This document shows, one piece after another, positions 17,400 through 25,622 of a stretch of 35,517 nucleotides of DNA. The stretch is from Parasporobacterium sp. (GTDB taxonomy: Bacteria > Bacillota > Clostridia > Lachnospirales > Lachnospiraceae). Within the stretch, counting starts at the first letter, position 1. Each line of letters opens with the position of its first letter. The translations under genes were made by a program, and so were the position numbers. The notes beneath the pieces were generated by a model. It had not been told where the DNA came from and did no database searches. It saw only the letters and a program-made list of their open reading frames with translations. Location of the stretch: the NCBI GenBank assembly GCA_017515535.1, contig JAFWFQ010000009.1, forward strand, positions 1-35,517. Direction: 5' to 3'.

Positions 17400-18011
17400 T
17401 TACACCTTTATAAAGTTTTTGATTTTTTCATAAGAGCTTTCTTTGATGCCGGCGACGTTCATGATCTCTTCGATGGAAGAAAAGGAGCCCGCGCTTTCCC
17501 TGTATGCAAGGATCGCGTTCGCCTTGACATCTCCGATTCCGGGCAAGGTCTTGAGTTCATCGAGTGTTGCGGTATTGATATTGACCAATCCGTCTGACAG
17601 GGACCCTTCCGTCTCCTCTTCCGCGGGGACAAGACCTCCCGCAACTTCTTCTGTCGACGGAATATAGATCTTGGAGCCGTCCGAAGCCTCTTTCGCTAGA
17701 TTGATATACTGATGGTCCGCAGATTCTGTCATTCCGCCTGCCATCTCTACCGCTTCATGGACTCTCGCGCCTTTTGGAAGATAATAGACACCCGGAGCAG
17801 CAACACATCCACAGACATGGACGCAGATCAACTCTGCCGAGCTTTCCTCTTCGCTGATTTCCGCTTCCGAAATTGACTCTTCTTCCGTGACAAGGACTTC
17901 TTCTTCGCTGTTTTCCGGCTTCTTTTTTCCGAGTGTACAGCTGAAAACAACTCCTGCAACAACAAATACGAGTGCAACAAGTAAGACCTTTATTAAATTT
18001 TTATTTTTCAT
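17400..18011 (-). CDS. comEA: Competence DNA receptor ComEA (SLBB + helix-hairpin-helix)
   Basis: ComEA binds incoming double-stranded DNA on the outer face of the membrane and passes it to ComEC. The 203-residue protein from ATG 18011 (AAGGAGG 5-6 nt upstream; an in-frame start 45 bp earlier lacks such a site) has a lysine-rich start and one hydrophobic segment. The segment ends VVFSC, a possible but non-ideal lipobox. A Glu/Ser-rich spacer follows (about 32-60), then an SLBB domain with VHVCGCVAAPGVYYLPKG and a C-terminal HhH pair with LPGIGDVKANAILAYRE and IMNVAGI. Length fits the family. It heads the operon comEA-regulator-kinase-GerMN-comEC behind a good promoter. Confidence 0.94.
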   Translation of the reverse strand: MKNKNLIKVLLVALVFVVAGVVFSCTLGKKKPENSEEEVLVTEEESISEAEISEEESSAELICVHVCGCVAAPGVYYLPKGARVHEAVEMAGGMTESADHQYINLAKEASDGSKIYIPSTEEVAGGLVPAEEETEGSLSDGLVNINTATLDELKTLPGIGDVKANAILAYRESAGSFSSIEEIMNVAGIKESSYEKIKNFIKV

Positions 18012-18057
18012 GTTCTCCTCCTTCGCTGAACGCAGGATGAGAACCTCTGACGACATT

Positions 18058-18086
18058 ATTTTACAAAAGTTTTACGACATTCGCAA
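18058..18086 (-). promoter_or_regulatory. Promoter of the comEA operon
   Basis: Minus strand TTGCGA (18086-18081), 17-bp spacer, TAAAAT (18063-18058), lying 47 bp upstream of the comEA start. The -35 is weak (4/6) and the -10 good (5/6), a pattern compatible with activator dependence. Confidence 0.7.
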
Positions 18087-18097
18087 CACTTTCGTAA
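18076..18097 (-). repeat. Tandem 11-bp direct repeats over the comEA -35 box (candidate operator)
   Basis: Reading the minus strand, TTACGAAAGTG (18097-18087) is followed directly by TTGCGAATGTC (18086-18076); 8 of 11 positions agree. The preceding 11 bases (TGTGAAAAATG) match the first unit at 6 positions. OmpR/PhoB-type regulators typically bind head-to-tail half sites with 11-bp spacing, and such a regulator is encoded 0.7 kb downstream in this same operon. Binding is inferred. Confidence 0.5.
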
Positions 18098-18130
18098 CAT
18101 TTTTCACATTTATTTCTTAAATATGAATCC

Positions 18131-19411
18131 TTACTTGTGCTCCTGGCCGGTACGGGTCGCAAGCTGGGAATAGACGGCATCTACAAACGTGGAAAGTACG
18201 TCCGATGAATTCGTTTCCGGATCCCCGGCAAGCTGATTCAGCATTTTTTTCATATCTCTCCACAGTTCTTCCGTCTCAAGGAATTTCGGAAGCGAGGCCG
18301 TATCGTCATAAAGCGCATAGACCTCGTCAAAGCCGGCCTCAGAATAATCCATCCGCTTACAGCTCATAAAACCGGTAAGGGAATAGATTGATGAGGTATT
18401 GTCATACGTCATATATTTCGCAAGTTCTTCCGCGCCGGAAACGTTTTTCGACATTGGATTCACGCAGACGCAGAAGGTTGTAGAAAGTGCATTTGAGCCG
18501 ATCTGGGCGCTGACCTGCGGCATGGGAGCGATCTCATAGTTTGTATGCTCCCTGTTCAGAGCCTCTAAAGAACTGCATTTTAAGATCGAACACATACTTC
18601 TTCCGAAAACAAAACTGTTCTCGACAAGATCATAGGTCGTTCTTGACATGTTGATCTTTGCCTTTTCCGCAAATGACTTATAAATCTCAAGGGCGGAAAG
18701 GAGCGATTCCGAATCGATCCGGATACTGGTATCATCGTCTCCGGCTTCCCCGCCGAGATCGATCGAACCACCGATAAAATGGTAATTGAAAAGGAGATCT
18801 GAAATATCATAAAGAATGACCATATCGACCGGTGAATCCGCCTGCTTGGTAAAGCTTTCGGATTCATTGGATATCTGCGTAAACGTAAGCGGCGCTTTTT
18901 CCATATAGTCTTTGTTATAGACAAAGTATTCCATATCAAAACAAAGCGGATATGCGACCTGTTTCCCGCCATAAAGGATCGATGTTAAGGATTTTACTGA
19001 ATAATTTGCAAGGGTATAAAGCTCCGGATAAGCATTCTGTTTCGCCAAAGAGCCCAGATAGGCCTGTTCCAGCCTGGTTGTATCGATAATATAAAGATCC
19101 GGAGAATCTGAACCGTTTACATTTCTCTCATTGATCTTCTCAAAGAAAGACACGACCGAAACAAGTTCACATCCGACCCTGAGTCCCTCTTTCCGAAAAT
19201 AGTCAGCCTTGAGCTGATCGACATAAGGAGTCAGATCCTCATCATAATACCAAAGCGTCAGATCATTATTCTGAACGATCTCCCGGTCCGCACGCTGCTC
19301 CGAGGACTCGGCCCAGCTTGGACGGTATTTGCTCGCAACAAGGATCAGCGCCGCTGTAAAGACGCCGATGATCGCGATTCGTATGATATAGTTTCGGACT
19401 GTTCGTTTCAT
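18131..19411 (-). CDS. Membrane-anchored extracellular solute-binding-like protein
   Basis: 426 residues. The basic N-terminus MKRTVRNYIIR leads into one hydrophobic segment (about 8-27) with no lipobox cysteine, so it is either a signal anchor or a cleaved signal peptide (WAES follows). The mature part has the look of a family-1 periplasmic binding protein: LTLWYYDED at its start, FRKEGLRVGCELV, SPDLYIIDTT, YPLCFDMEYFVYNKDYM, PMPQVSAQ and C-terminal helices. No ABC permease or ATPase gene is present nearby, so transport is doubtful; sensing or scaffolding outside the cell is possible. Its ATG overlaps the topA stop (ATGA), tying its translation to topA. Function unknown. Confidence 0.75.
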   Translation of the reverse strand: MKRTVRNYIIRIAIIGVFTAALILVASKYRPSWAESSEQRADREIVQNNDLTLWYYDEDLTPYVDQLKADYFRKEGLRVGCELVSVVSFFEKINERNVNGSDSPDLYIIDTTRLEQAYLGSLAKQNAYPELYTLANYSVKSLTSILYGGKQVAYPLCFDMEYFVYNKDYMEKAPLTFTQISNESESFTKQADSPVDMVILYDISDLLFNYHFIGGSIDLGGEAGDDDTSIRIDSESLLSALEIYKSFAEKAKINMSRTTYDLVENSFVFGRSMCSILKCSSLEALNREHTNYEIAPMPQVSAQIGSNALSTTFCVCVNPMSKNVSGAEELAKYMTYDNTSSIYSLTGFMSCKRMDYSEAGFDEVYALYDDTASLPKFLETEELWRDMKKMLNQLAGDPETNSSDVLSTFVDAVYSQLATRTGQEHK

Positions 19412-21381
19412 TCTTTTTCTGCTTTTTTCTTATCTGCCGGTGACGGTTTGACCCAGGACATATAATTGCATTCCGGATAGCCTTCGCATCCGTAATAACG
19501 TCTGCCCTTCTTGGTCTTGCGGATGATCAGTTCTTTCCCGCATTCCGGACACTTTACACCGGCCTTTTCAATGATCGACTGGGTATTGCGGCATTCCGGA
19601 AATCCCGGGCAAGCCAGGAATTTTCCGTGAGGTCCGAATTTGATGACCATGTTTCTTCCGCATTTTTCGCAGATGACATCTGATACCTCATCTTTGACCT
19701 TGATCCGCTCCAGCTTTGATCTGGCTTCATCGATTGATTCTTTAAGGCCGGGATAGAACTCTCTGAGAACTTCTTTCCATTCGGTATTCCCTTCTTCGAT
19801 CCCGTCCAGCTTTGCTTCGACATTGGCAGTAAACTGAACATCTACGATCTCAGGGAAAGCCGTTACCATAATATCATTAACGACCTTTCCAAGCTCCGTT
19901 ACCAGGATATTTTTCTTTTCTTTCCTGACATAGTGTCGGGCAAGGATCGTCGTGATCGTCGGAGAATAGGTACTTGGACGTCCGATCCCAAGCTCTTCCA
20001 TCGCCTTGACCAGAGATGCTTCGGTAAAATGAGCCGGTGGCTGGGTAAAATGCTGAACCCCGTCGTACTTTACATCTTCAATGACTGCATCCATTGTCAG
20101 GTTGGATACAACATTGTTCTTCTCTTCTTTTTCATCGTCGCCCGGCGTATATACAGACATAAAACCATCAAAGGTCTGTTTTGACGCTGTCGCCTTAAAT
20201 ATATAACCGTTTACGGCAAAGTTGATTGCCGTAACATCGTATTTTGCGTTTGTCATACGGCTCGCCGTAAAACGCTTCCAGATAAGCTGGTAAAGGCGGA
20301 AACTCTCACGGTCAAGCTTTGTTTTCATTGTCTCCGGGGTCACATTGATATCGGTCGGACGGATCGCCTCATGGGCATCCTGAACCTTTCCTTTTCCGGA
20401 AGCGGAACTCTGAACATGACTGACATACTCAGGGCCGTAATGTTCATTAATAAATCCCTTTGCGGAAGCGACCGCCTCATCCGAAACACGGATCGAATCG
20501 GTACGCAGATAGGTAATATAACCGCCTTCATAAAGCGTCTGTGCAACCCTCATCGTTTTCTGGGTCGAGAAATTCAAAACTCTTGACGCTTCCTGCTGGA
20601 GGGTTGAGGTTACGAACGGAAGCGGTGCCTTTTTGATCCGCTCCGTCTTTTTAATACTGTCGATCGACATCTCTTTCCCATCGATGTCTTTCAGGATCTT
20701 ATCGAGTTCTTCTTTTGTATGGATATCGATCTTATCCTCACGGGTTCCGTAGAACCTCGCGTTGATCACTTTCTTTTCTCCTTTAATATGGACTTCCGCG
20801 TCAAGATTCCAGTATTCTTCCGGAACAAACGCGTCGATCTGGGCATCGCGCTCACAGACCATACGAAGCGCAACAGACTGTACACGACCGGCGGAAAGAC
20901 CACGTTTGACCTTTTCCCAGAGGATCGGACTGATTCCGTAACCGACAAGGCGGTCAAGGGCTCTTCTTGCCTGCTGGGCATCAACAAGATCCATATCAAG
21001 ATCGCGGGAATTCTTTAAAGAGTTCGCGACCGCGGTTTTCGTGATCTCATTGAAGGTGATCCGGGCCTGTTTCTTCGGCTCGAGATTCAGTGCCTGAGAA
21101 AGATGCCAGCTGATTGCTTCTCCTTCCCGGTCGGGGTCAGTTGCAAGATAAACTTTATCCGCATCCTTAGAAAGGCGCTTTAATTCGGACAGGGTCTCGC
21201 CCTTTCCTCTTATCGTAATATATTTCGGCTCAAAGTCGTTTTCGACATCAATGCCCATCGTACTTTTCGGGAGATCACGGACATGACCCTTTGAAGCAAC
21301 AACTTCATAGTTTTTTCCAAGATATTTCTTTACCGTCTTGACCTTTGCAGGTGACTCCACGATTACAAGATTCTTTGCCAT
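19408..21381 (-). CDS. topA: DNA topoisomerase I
   Basis: Type IA topoisomerase that relaxes negative supercoils. From ATG 21381 it has 657 residues and begins MAKNLVIVESPAKVKTVKKY, the invariant TopA start. An upstream in-frame start at 21537 would add 52 unrelated residues and lies in the promoter region, so it is rejected. TOPRIM metal site TDPDREGEAI at 81-90, catalytic Tyr near 291 in YLRTDS, and two C-terminal zinc ribbons (CEKCGRN...CPGFPEC and CPECGKE...CEGYPEC). GAGGAAA lies upstream of the ATG. It follows dprA in the standard Firmicutes order; codY or xerC often come next, but here a binding-protein-like gene overlaps its stop. Confidence 0.97.
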   Translation of the reverse strand: MAKNLVIVESPAKVKTVKKYLGKNYEVVASKGHVRDLPKSTMGIDVENDFEPKYITIRGKGETLSELKRLSKDADKVYLATDPDREGEAISWHLSQALNLEPKKQARITFNEITKTAVANSLKNSRDLDMDLVDAQQARRALDRLVGYGISPILWEKVKRGLSAGRVQSVALRMVCERDAQIDAFVPEEYWNLDAEVHIKGEKKVINARFYGTREDKIDIHTKEELDKILKDIDGKEMSIDSIKKTERIKKAPLPFVTSTLQQEASRVLNFSTQKTMRVAQTLYEGGYITYLRTDSIRVSDEAVASAKGFINEHYGPEYVSHVQSSASGKGKVQDAHEAIRPTDINVTPETMKTKLDRESFRLYQLIWKRFTASRMTNAKYDVTAINFAVNGYIFKATASKQTFDGFMSVYTPGDDEKEEKNNVVSNLTMDAVIEDVKYDGVQHFTQPPAHFTEASLVKAMEELGIGRPSTYSPTITTILARHYVRKEKKNILVTELGKVVNDIMVTAFPEIVDVQFTANVEAKLDGIEEGNTEWKEVLREFYPGLKESIDEARSKLERIKVKDEVSDVICEKCGRNMVIKFGPHGKFLACPGFPECRNTQSIIEKAGVKCPECGKELIIRKTKKGRRYYGCEGYPECNYMSWVKPSPADKKKAEKE

Positions 21382-21458
21382 TGATAATTTCCTCTTATTA
21401 CTATATATAATCCGTCCCTGTCGGACGTTTTTCCGGAACCTATCCGGACGTAACATAG

Positions 21459-21488
21459 TTGATACCACTAAACTATAGGACGTGTCAA
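21459..21488 (-). promoter_or_regulatory. Possible promoter of topA
   Basis: Minus strand TTGACA (21488-21483), 18-bp spacer, TATCAA (21464-21459), inside the 165-bp gap between dprA and topA. The -35 is perfect; the -10 is only 4/6. Downstream, TCCGGA...TCCGGA and CGTCC...GGACG could form small hairpins in the leader, but no T-run follows them. Confidence 0.5.
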
Positions 21489-21546
21489 GCGAAAAAAATA
21501 TGTCCTCCGTACCCTGATTCCGAAAAAAGCCTTGCATGGCAATAGC

Positions 21547-22635
21547 TCAGCCCACTTTCGAATAATTGTTTTTTGAGACCTCCCGGATCAGTCCGGAGAG
21601 CTCAAGCTCTGCAAGAATTGCCGCGACCAGTTCCGGCCGCTGATGACTTTTTTCTATAATGGTCTGAACGGAAAGAGGATCCGATCCAAAAAGCCGGTAA
21701 ACTGCTTTTAAAGGAGCCTCCAGGACCGGCTCTGCCCTTTTCTCTTCAGGCTCTGCAATCTCCTTTTTTAATATTTCGGAGAGCAGACGCTCCGGGCTGA
21801 TCAAAATCCCTGCCCCGTCCGAGATCATCCGGTTACAGCCTTCGCTGGTTTTATCTGTCAGCCTGCCCGGCAGGGCATAAACATCCCGTCCCTGCTCGAG
21901 CGCATACTTGACCGTGATCAGCGTTCCGCTTTTTTCCCGTGCTTCCATTACTAACAGGCGCTCTGAAAGACCGCTGATGATCCGGTTCCGGTATGGAAAC
22001 TGCCAGGCTACCGCCTCTGTTCCGGGCGGATACTCACTGATGATCCCTCCTCCGGACATAAGAATATTGTAATATAGGTTGATATTGGCCGCCGGATAGA
22101 TCACATCAACTCCGGAGCCCAAAACAGCAAACGTCTTTCCCCCGGCTGCAAGAGCCCCTTCCGCACTCACGGAATCGATTCCCGCAGCCATCCCGCTGAT
22201 GATCTGGACTCCTCCTGCTGCAAGTCCTTTGGAAAAACGGAATGCCATGGTTCTTCCGTATTCAGAACAGGCTCTTGCACCGACCATACCGACCGAAGGA
22301 AGCTCAGGGTCCGGGAGATTTCCCTTCACATAGATCCCATACGGAGGGTCCTGGATCATTTTCAGACTTTCAGGATACTCCGGATCATCGATATCGATAA
22401 ACCGGATCCCTTCTTTCTCCTGGTGATCCCTTACGGTCCGGAAAAGATCATCTTCTGCAAAGTTTTCCATATTCCGTTTCTGTTTTTCTGAAATGATCTT
22501 CTTTTGGACCATTTCTGTCTTATCTGCATAAAAAACGCTTTCTGGATCCGGATAAGACTTAAAAATCCGCTTAATATCCTCCCTGTAAATATCCGGGGTT
22601 CCGCATAGCCAGAACCAGCAATCCCTCTTTGTCAT
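21547..22635 (-). CDS. dprA: DNA-processing protein DprA
   Basis: DprA binds single-stranded DNA brought in by transformation and loads RecA. The 362 residues contain an N-terminal SAM-like helical part, the Rossmann-fold core with VGARACSEYGR (118-128), ISGMAAGIDSVSAEGAL (146-162), VLGSGVDVIYP (181-191) and FPYRNRIISGLS (213-224), and a C-terminal winged helix (LSVQTIIEKSHQ, LSGLIREV). Length and domain order are complete. It starts 17 bp after the yifB stop, so the two are co-transcribed. Confidence 0.96.
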   Translation of the reverse strand: MTKRDCWFWLCGTPDIYREDIKRIFKSYPDPESVFYADKTEMVQKKIISEKQKRNMENFAEDDLFRTVRDHQEKEGIRFIDIDDPEYPESLKMIQDPPYGIYVKGNLPDPELPSVGMVGARACSEYGRTMAFRFSKGLAAGGVQIISGMAAGIDSVSAEGALAAGGKTFAVLGSGVDVIYPAANINLYYNILMSGGGIISEYPPGTEAVAWQFPYRNRIISGLSERLLVMEAREKSGTLITVKYALEQGRDVYALPGRLTDKTSEGCNRMISDGAGILISPERLLSEILKKEIAEPEEKRAEPVLEAPLKAVYRLFGSDPLSVQTIIEKSHQRPELVAAILAELELSGLIREVSKNNYSKVG

Positions 22636-22652
22636 TGAACCTCTCCTTCCTT

Positions 22653-24173
22653 CTAGTCCATAAGATGGTTGCGGTAACCGACAGCCTCAAGTATATGTTC
22701 TTTCCGGATCTCCCCGGACTCTTCGAGATCGGCAATCGTCCTCGCAACCTTGATGATCTTGTAATATCCCCTTGCAGAAAGATTGTACTTGTTATACGCC
22801 TGGTCCAGGATCTTCTTTGCACTATCCTGCATAAAACAGTAGGTTTCGATCTGTTGGTTATTCATCTGGGCATTAAAATGGATCGTTTCTTTCCGAAACC
22901 GCTCTTCCTGGACCCGATGCGCAAGTTCCACGTTTTTCCGCATATGCTCCGAGTCCATTTCTGACACTTTGTCGCTAAAATCCTCAACATTGAGCTTTTC
23001 GACCGCGACACAGATATCGATCCGGTCAAGAACCGGTCCCTTGATCTTCCCGAAATATTTCCGGACCTCAAGATCGGTACAATGACAAAGATTCCGGTCC
23101 GGATAGTAACCGCATTTACAGGGATTGGCAGCCATTACCAGCATAAAATCCGCGGGAAAAACGGCCCGGTAATTCGCGCGGTTGATCACGATCCGCTTTT
23201 CCTCAAGCGGCTGTCTTAAGACCTCGATCGTATCTTTTTTAAATTCTGCAGCTTCATCAAGGAACAATACCCCTTTATGGGCCAGCGTGACCTCCCCCGG
23301 CCGGGGATTTGCCGAGCCTCCGATCAGTGCAGCTGAGGAAATACTATGATGCGGCGCGCGGAACGGACGGTTCGCAACAAGCGTCTCATCTTTCAGCAGA
23401 CCCGCGACGGAATAGATTTTAGAAACTTCAAGACATTCATCCGGAGATAATCGGCGGATGATCGAGGGGATCCGCGCTGCCATGAGGCTCTTTCCCGCTC
23501 CGGGCGGTCCGACATACAGCAGGTTGTGAAATCCGGCGGCAGCGATCATCGTCGCCCTTTTTGCGCTTTCCTGCCCCCGGACATCCCGAAAGTCAAGAAG
23601 ATTACTCCGGTAGTTCTCCTCAAGCATCCGCTCAAGGTCAGCCTGCTCAACCCGTTTCAATGAGCGCGATTTCAAATCTCTTACGAAACCGGTAAGACTT
23701 GAAACTGTAAAGATCTCAAGTCCCGAAACATAGGCCCCTTCAAATCCGTTTTTCTCCGGGATCAAAAGCCTTTTAATCTTATTCTCTCTGGCAAAGACAG
23801 CAATCGGGAGGATCCCGTTGACCGGAAGCGCGCTCCCGTCAAGGCTCAACTCTCCGACAAACATCGTCTCCGATACCGACTCCGGATCGATATATCCCAA
23901 GGCCCCAAGAAGAGCCGCAGCGATCGGAAGGTCAAAACCTGCCCCGTTCTTACGAATATTCGCCGGTGAAAGGTTGATCGTGATCCGGCGGGACGGAACT
24001 TCAAAGCCGGAATTTTCCAGTGCCCGCATGACCCGCTCCTTTGCCTCCCGGACTTCTGAAGAAGGAAGTCCGACCATATGGAAAGCAGGCAGTCCCCCGG
24101 CAACATCGACCTCAACACTGACCAGCTGCGGATCGACACCGCAGACAGCCGCGCTAAAGACTCTGCAAAACAT
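22653..24173 (-). CDS. yifB: YifB/ComM family Mg-chelatase-like AAA+ ATPase
   Basis: 506 residues: an N-terminal Lon-protease-like S5 fold (FHMVGLPSSEVREAKERV, INLSPANIRKNGAGFDLPIA), the AAA+ core with Walker A GPPGAGKS at 222-229 and Walker B VLFLDEAAEF near 285, an internal cysteine cluster (ANPCKCGYYPD...CHC), and a C-terminal Mg-chelatase domain ending LEAVGYRNHLMD. In Haemophilus and Vibrio the homologue ComM is a helicase promoting branch migration of heteroduplex during transformation. AGGAG lies upstream of the ATG. First gene of yifB-dprA-topA, divergent from the NAGPA gene across a 348-bp gap. Confidence 0.95.
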   Translation of the reverse strand: MFCRVFSAAVCGVDPQLVSVEVDVAGGLPAFHMVGLPSSEVREAKERVMRALENSGFEVPSRRITINLSPANIRKNGAGFDLPIAAALLGALGYIDPESVSETMFVGELSLDGSALPVNGILPIAVFARENKIKRLLIPEKNGFEGAYVSGLEIFTVSSLTGFVRDLKSRSLKRVEQADLERMLEENYRSNLLDFRDVRGQESAKRATMIAAAGFHNLLYVGPPGAGKSLMAARIPSIIRRLSPDECLEVSKIYSVAGLLKDETLVANRPFRAPHHSISSAALIGGSANPRPGEVTLAHKGVLFLDEAAEFKKDTIEVLRQPLEEKRIVINRANYRAVFPADFMLVMAANPCKCGYYPDRNLCHCTDLEVRKYFGKIKGPVLDRIDICVAVEKLNVEDFSDKVSEMDSEHMRKNVELAHRVQEERFRKETIHFNAQMNNQQIETYCFMQDSAKKILDQAYNKYNLSARGYYKIIKVARTIADLEESGEIRKEHILEAVGYRNHLMD

Positions 24174-24244
24174 AAATTTCTCCTGTTCTTTTGTGAAAAT
24201 AATACAAATTGAAAATAAGAAAAACAGAAAAATCAGATACCGAA

Positions 24245-24273
24245 AGCTTACAACCGGAAAATTGCCCTGTCAA
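24245..24273 (-). promoter_or_regulatory. Candidate promoter of yifB-dprA
   Basis: Minus strand TTGACA (24273-24268), 17-bp spacer, TAAGCT (24250-24245). Perfect -35 but poor -10 (3/6). It is the best candidate within 110 bp of the yifB start. Confidence 0.45.
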
Positions 24274-24391
24274 ATGTATACAGAAAGTTCACAAAATATT
24301 CATCAAGTAATACGAATGGTATGGGATGATTTTTGTACTTGATAAAATACAAATTTCAGCCATATTTCACGGAACTTTCAAATATGAAAGG

Positions 24392-24420
24392 TAGACTTTT
24401 ATTCGGAGATAATGTAAAAT
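24392..24420 (+). promoter_or_regulatory. Candidate promoter of the NAGPA-type gene
   Basis: Plus strand TAGACT (24392-24397), 17-bp spacer, TAAAAT (24415-24420): 4/6 and 5/6 matches. It leaves a leader of about 95 nt before the TTG start. Confidence 0.5.
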
Positions 24421-24521
24421 GTTTCGGACTGTTTAATTATTGTAGATATTTTTCTGCAATTACAATATGCCCGGATGCCCCGGATCGGAGCACCGGAATA
24501 AAGATTTGAGGAGCTAGAAAA

Positions 24522-25556
24522 TTGAAAAAATCAAAAAAGAGAAGCCGTCATCCGATTCTTGCGACCATCGGTCGTGTTCTTGCGGTGCTCGGCGTAACTG
24601 TGGCATTCGTTCTGCTTGCTGCTGTCGGGGTCGTTTTCCTTCTTCTGAAAGGACCTTCTCAGACCGCGAAAACGATCTTTACTGTATCCTGCTATGAAAC
24701 AAGCGCCATGAAATGGGTGCCGAAGATGTTCATTTCCCAAAAGGAATACGATGAGATCATCGACAGTACCCGAATGGTCGAAGTAGACGACGGAACCGTA
24801 ACCGATACTTCCATGATCGATATCGCGGAAGACGTAACACAGGATATCGAGCTGATCGATGTCGTCGGGAGTTCTTATAAAGGTAAACTCCTGATCGTCC
24901 ATGATCCTTCGAGAGTCTTCCTTGGAACGATCGGTGCATTCGGCGAGTACCAGGGCGAAGTCGTCCAGGAGATCGCAGCCCATTATGACGGTGTTGTTGC
25001 CGGCGTTAACGGCGGTGACTTCGTGGATATGGGAAGCTACTCCTATACTGCCCAGCCGTTAGGACTCGTTATTTCGAATGGTGAGATCGTCTTCCAGGAG
25101 CCCGGATATGATACCTACCATATCGCAGGTTTTACCCAGGACAACCATTTCTTTATGGGTCAGGTAACTGCAGACGAAGCAATCAATACTTACCATATCC
25201 GTGATTGTGTCTATACAGCTCATAATACAGGCCCATTCCTTGTCATGGATGGTGAGGCAATGATCAATGAGGTTCCGGACTCTGCAACATACGGCGGCGG
25301 AAAGAACCCTCGTACCGCGATCGGCCAGAGAGCTGACGGTGCTGTCCTTCTTCTTGTTGTAGACGGACGTCAGGCTGACTCCCTCGGGGCAACCTTCAAA
25401 GACCTTGCTTACGCAATGCTTGAGTACGGTGCAGTCAATGCCTGTGCAATGGACGGCGGAACTTCTTCCCAGATGGTCTATAACGGGGAGGTCATCAACC
25501 ATCCGTATTCCCCGACCGGACCGAGAAGATGTCCTGACGCATGGCTTGTCAGATAA
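24522..25556 (+). CDS. NAGPA-domain phosphodiester glycosidase-like exported protein
   Basis: 344 residues, beginning at TTG 24522 with GAGGAG 8 nt upstream. A lysine/arginine-rich start and one TM or signal segment (about 15-45) put the rest outside the cell. The C-terminal half is a NAGPA (phosphodiester glycosidase) domain: GVVAGVNGGDFVDMG near 155-170, GGGKNPRTAIGQRADG (about 257-272), LLVVDGRQ and an ending block with ACAMDGGTSSQMVYNG. Family members cleave GlcNAc-1-phosphodiester bonds or act on exopolysaccharide and wall polymers; the substrate here is unknown. It is followed after 66 bp by a second exported-type gene on the same strand. Confidence 0.85.
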   Translation: MKKSKKRSRHPILATIGRVLAVLGVTVAFVLLAAVGVVFLLLKGPSQTAKTIFTVSCYETSAMKWVPKMFISQKEYDEIIDSTRMVEVDDGTVTDTSMIDIAEDVTQDIELIDVVGSSYKGKLLIVHDPSRVFLGTIGAFGEYQGEVVQEIAAHYDGVVAGVNGGDFVDMGSYSYTAQPLGLVISNGEIVFQEPGYDTYHIAGFTQDNHFFMGQVTADEAINTYHIRDCVYTAHNTGPFLVMDGEAMINEVPDSATYGGGKNPRTAIGQRADGAVLLLVVDGRQADSLGATFKDLAYAMLEYGAVNACAMDGGTSSQMVYNGEVINHPYSPTGPRRCPDAWLVR

Positions 25557-25622
25557 TCAGTGAAATACAGTGTCCTGATACAAGGACCCGCAACAATAAA
25601 CCACTTAGATTAAGGATAAAAA

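Larger units (their letters stand above)
24174..24521. promoter_or_regulatory. Divergent intergenic region between yifB and the NAGPA-type gene
   Basis: 348 AT-rich bases with no credible ORF. It holds a leftward promoter candidate (24245-24273), a rightward one (24392-24420), a small hairpin CTTTCA-AATA-TGAAAG (24376-24391) next to the rightward -35, and an 8-bp inverted pair GAAAGTTC/GAACTTTC (near 24284 and 24372). About 100 nt of leader precede the rightward gene; I see no riboswitch class that I recognise in it. Confidence 0.6.

Noticed and set aside
21382..21537. Longer topA start adding 52 N-terminal residues
   Set aside because: The added residues are unlike any topoisomerase, the region carries promoter-like boxes, and MAKNLVIVESPAK at 21381 is the invariant start with a ribosome site.
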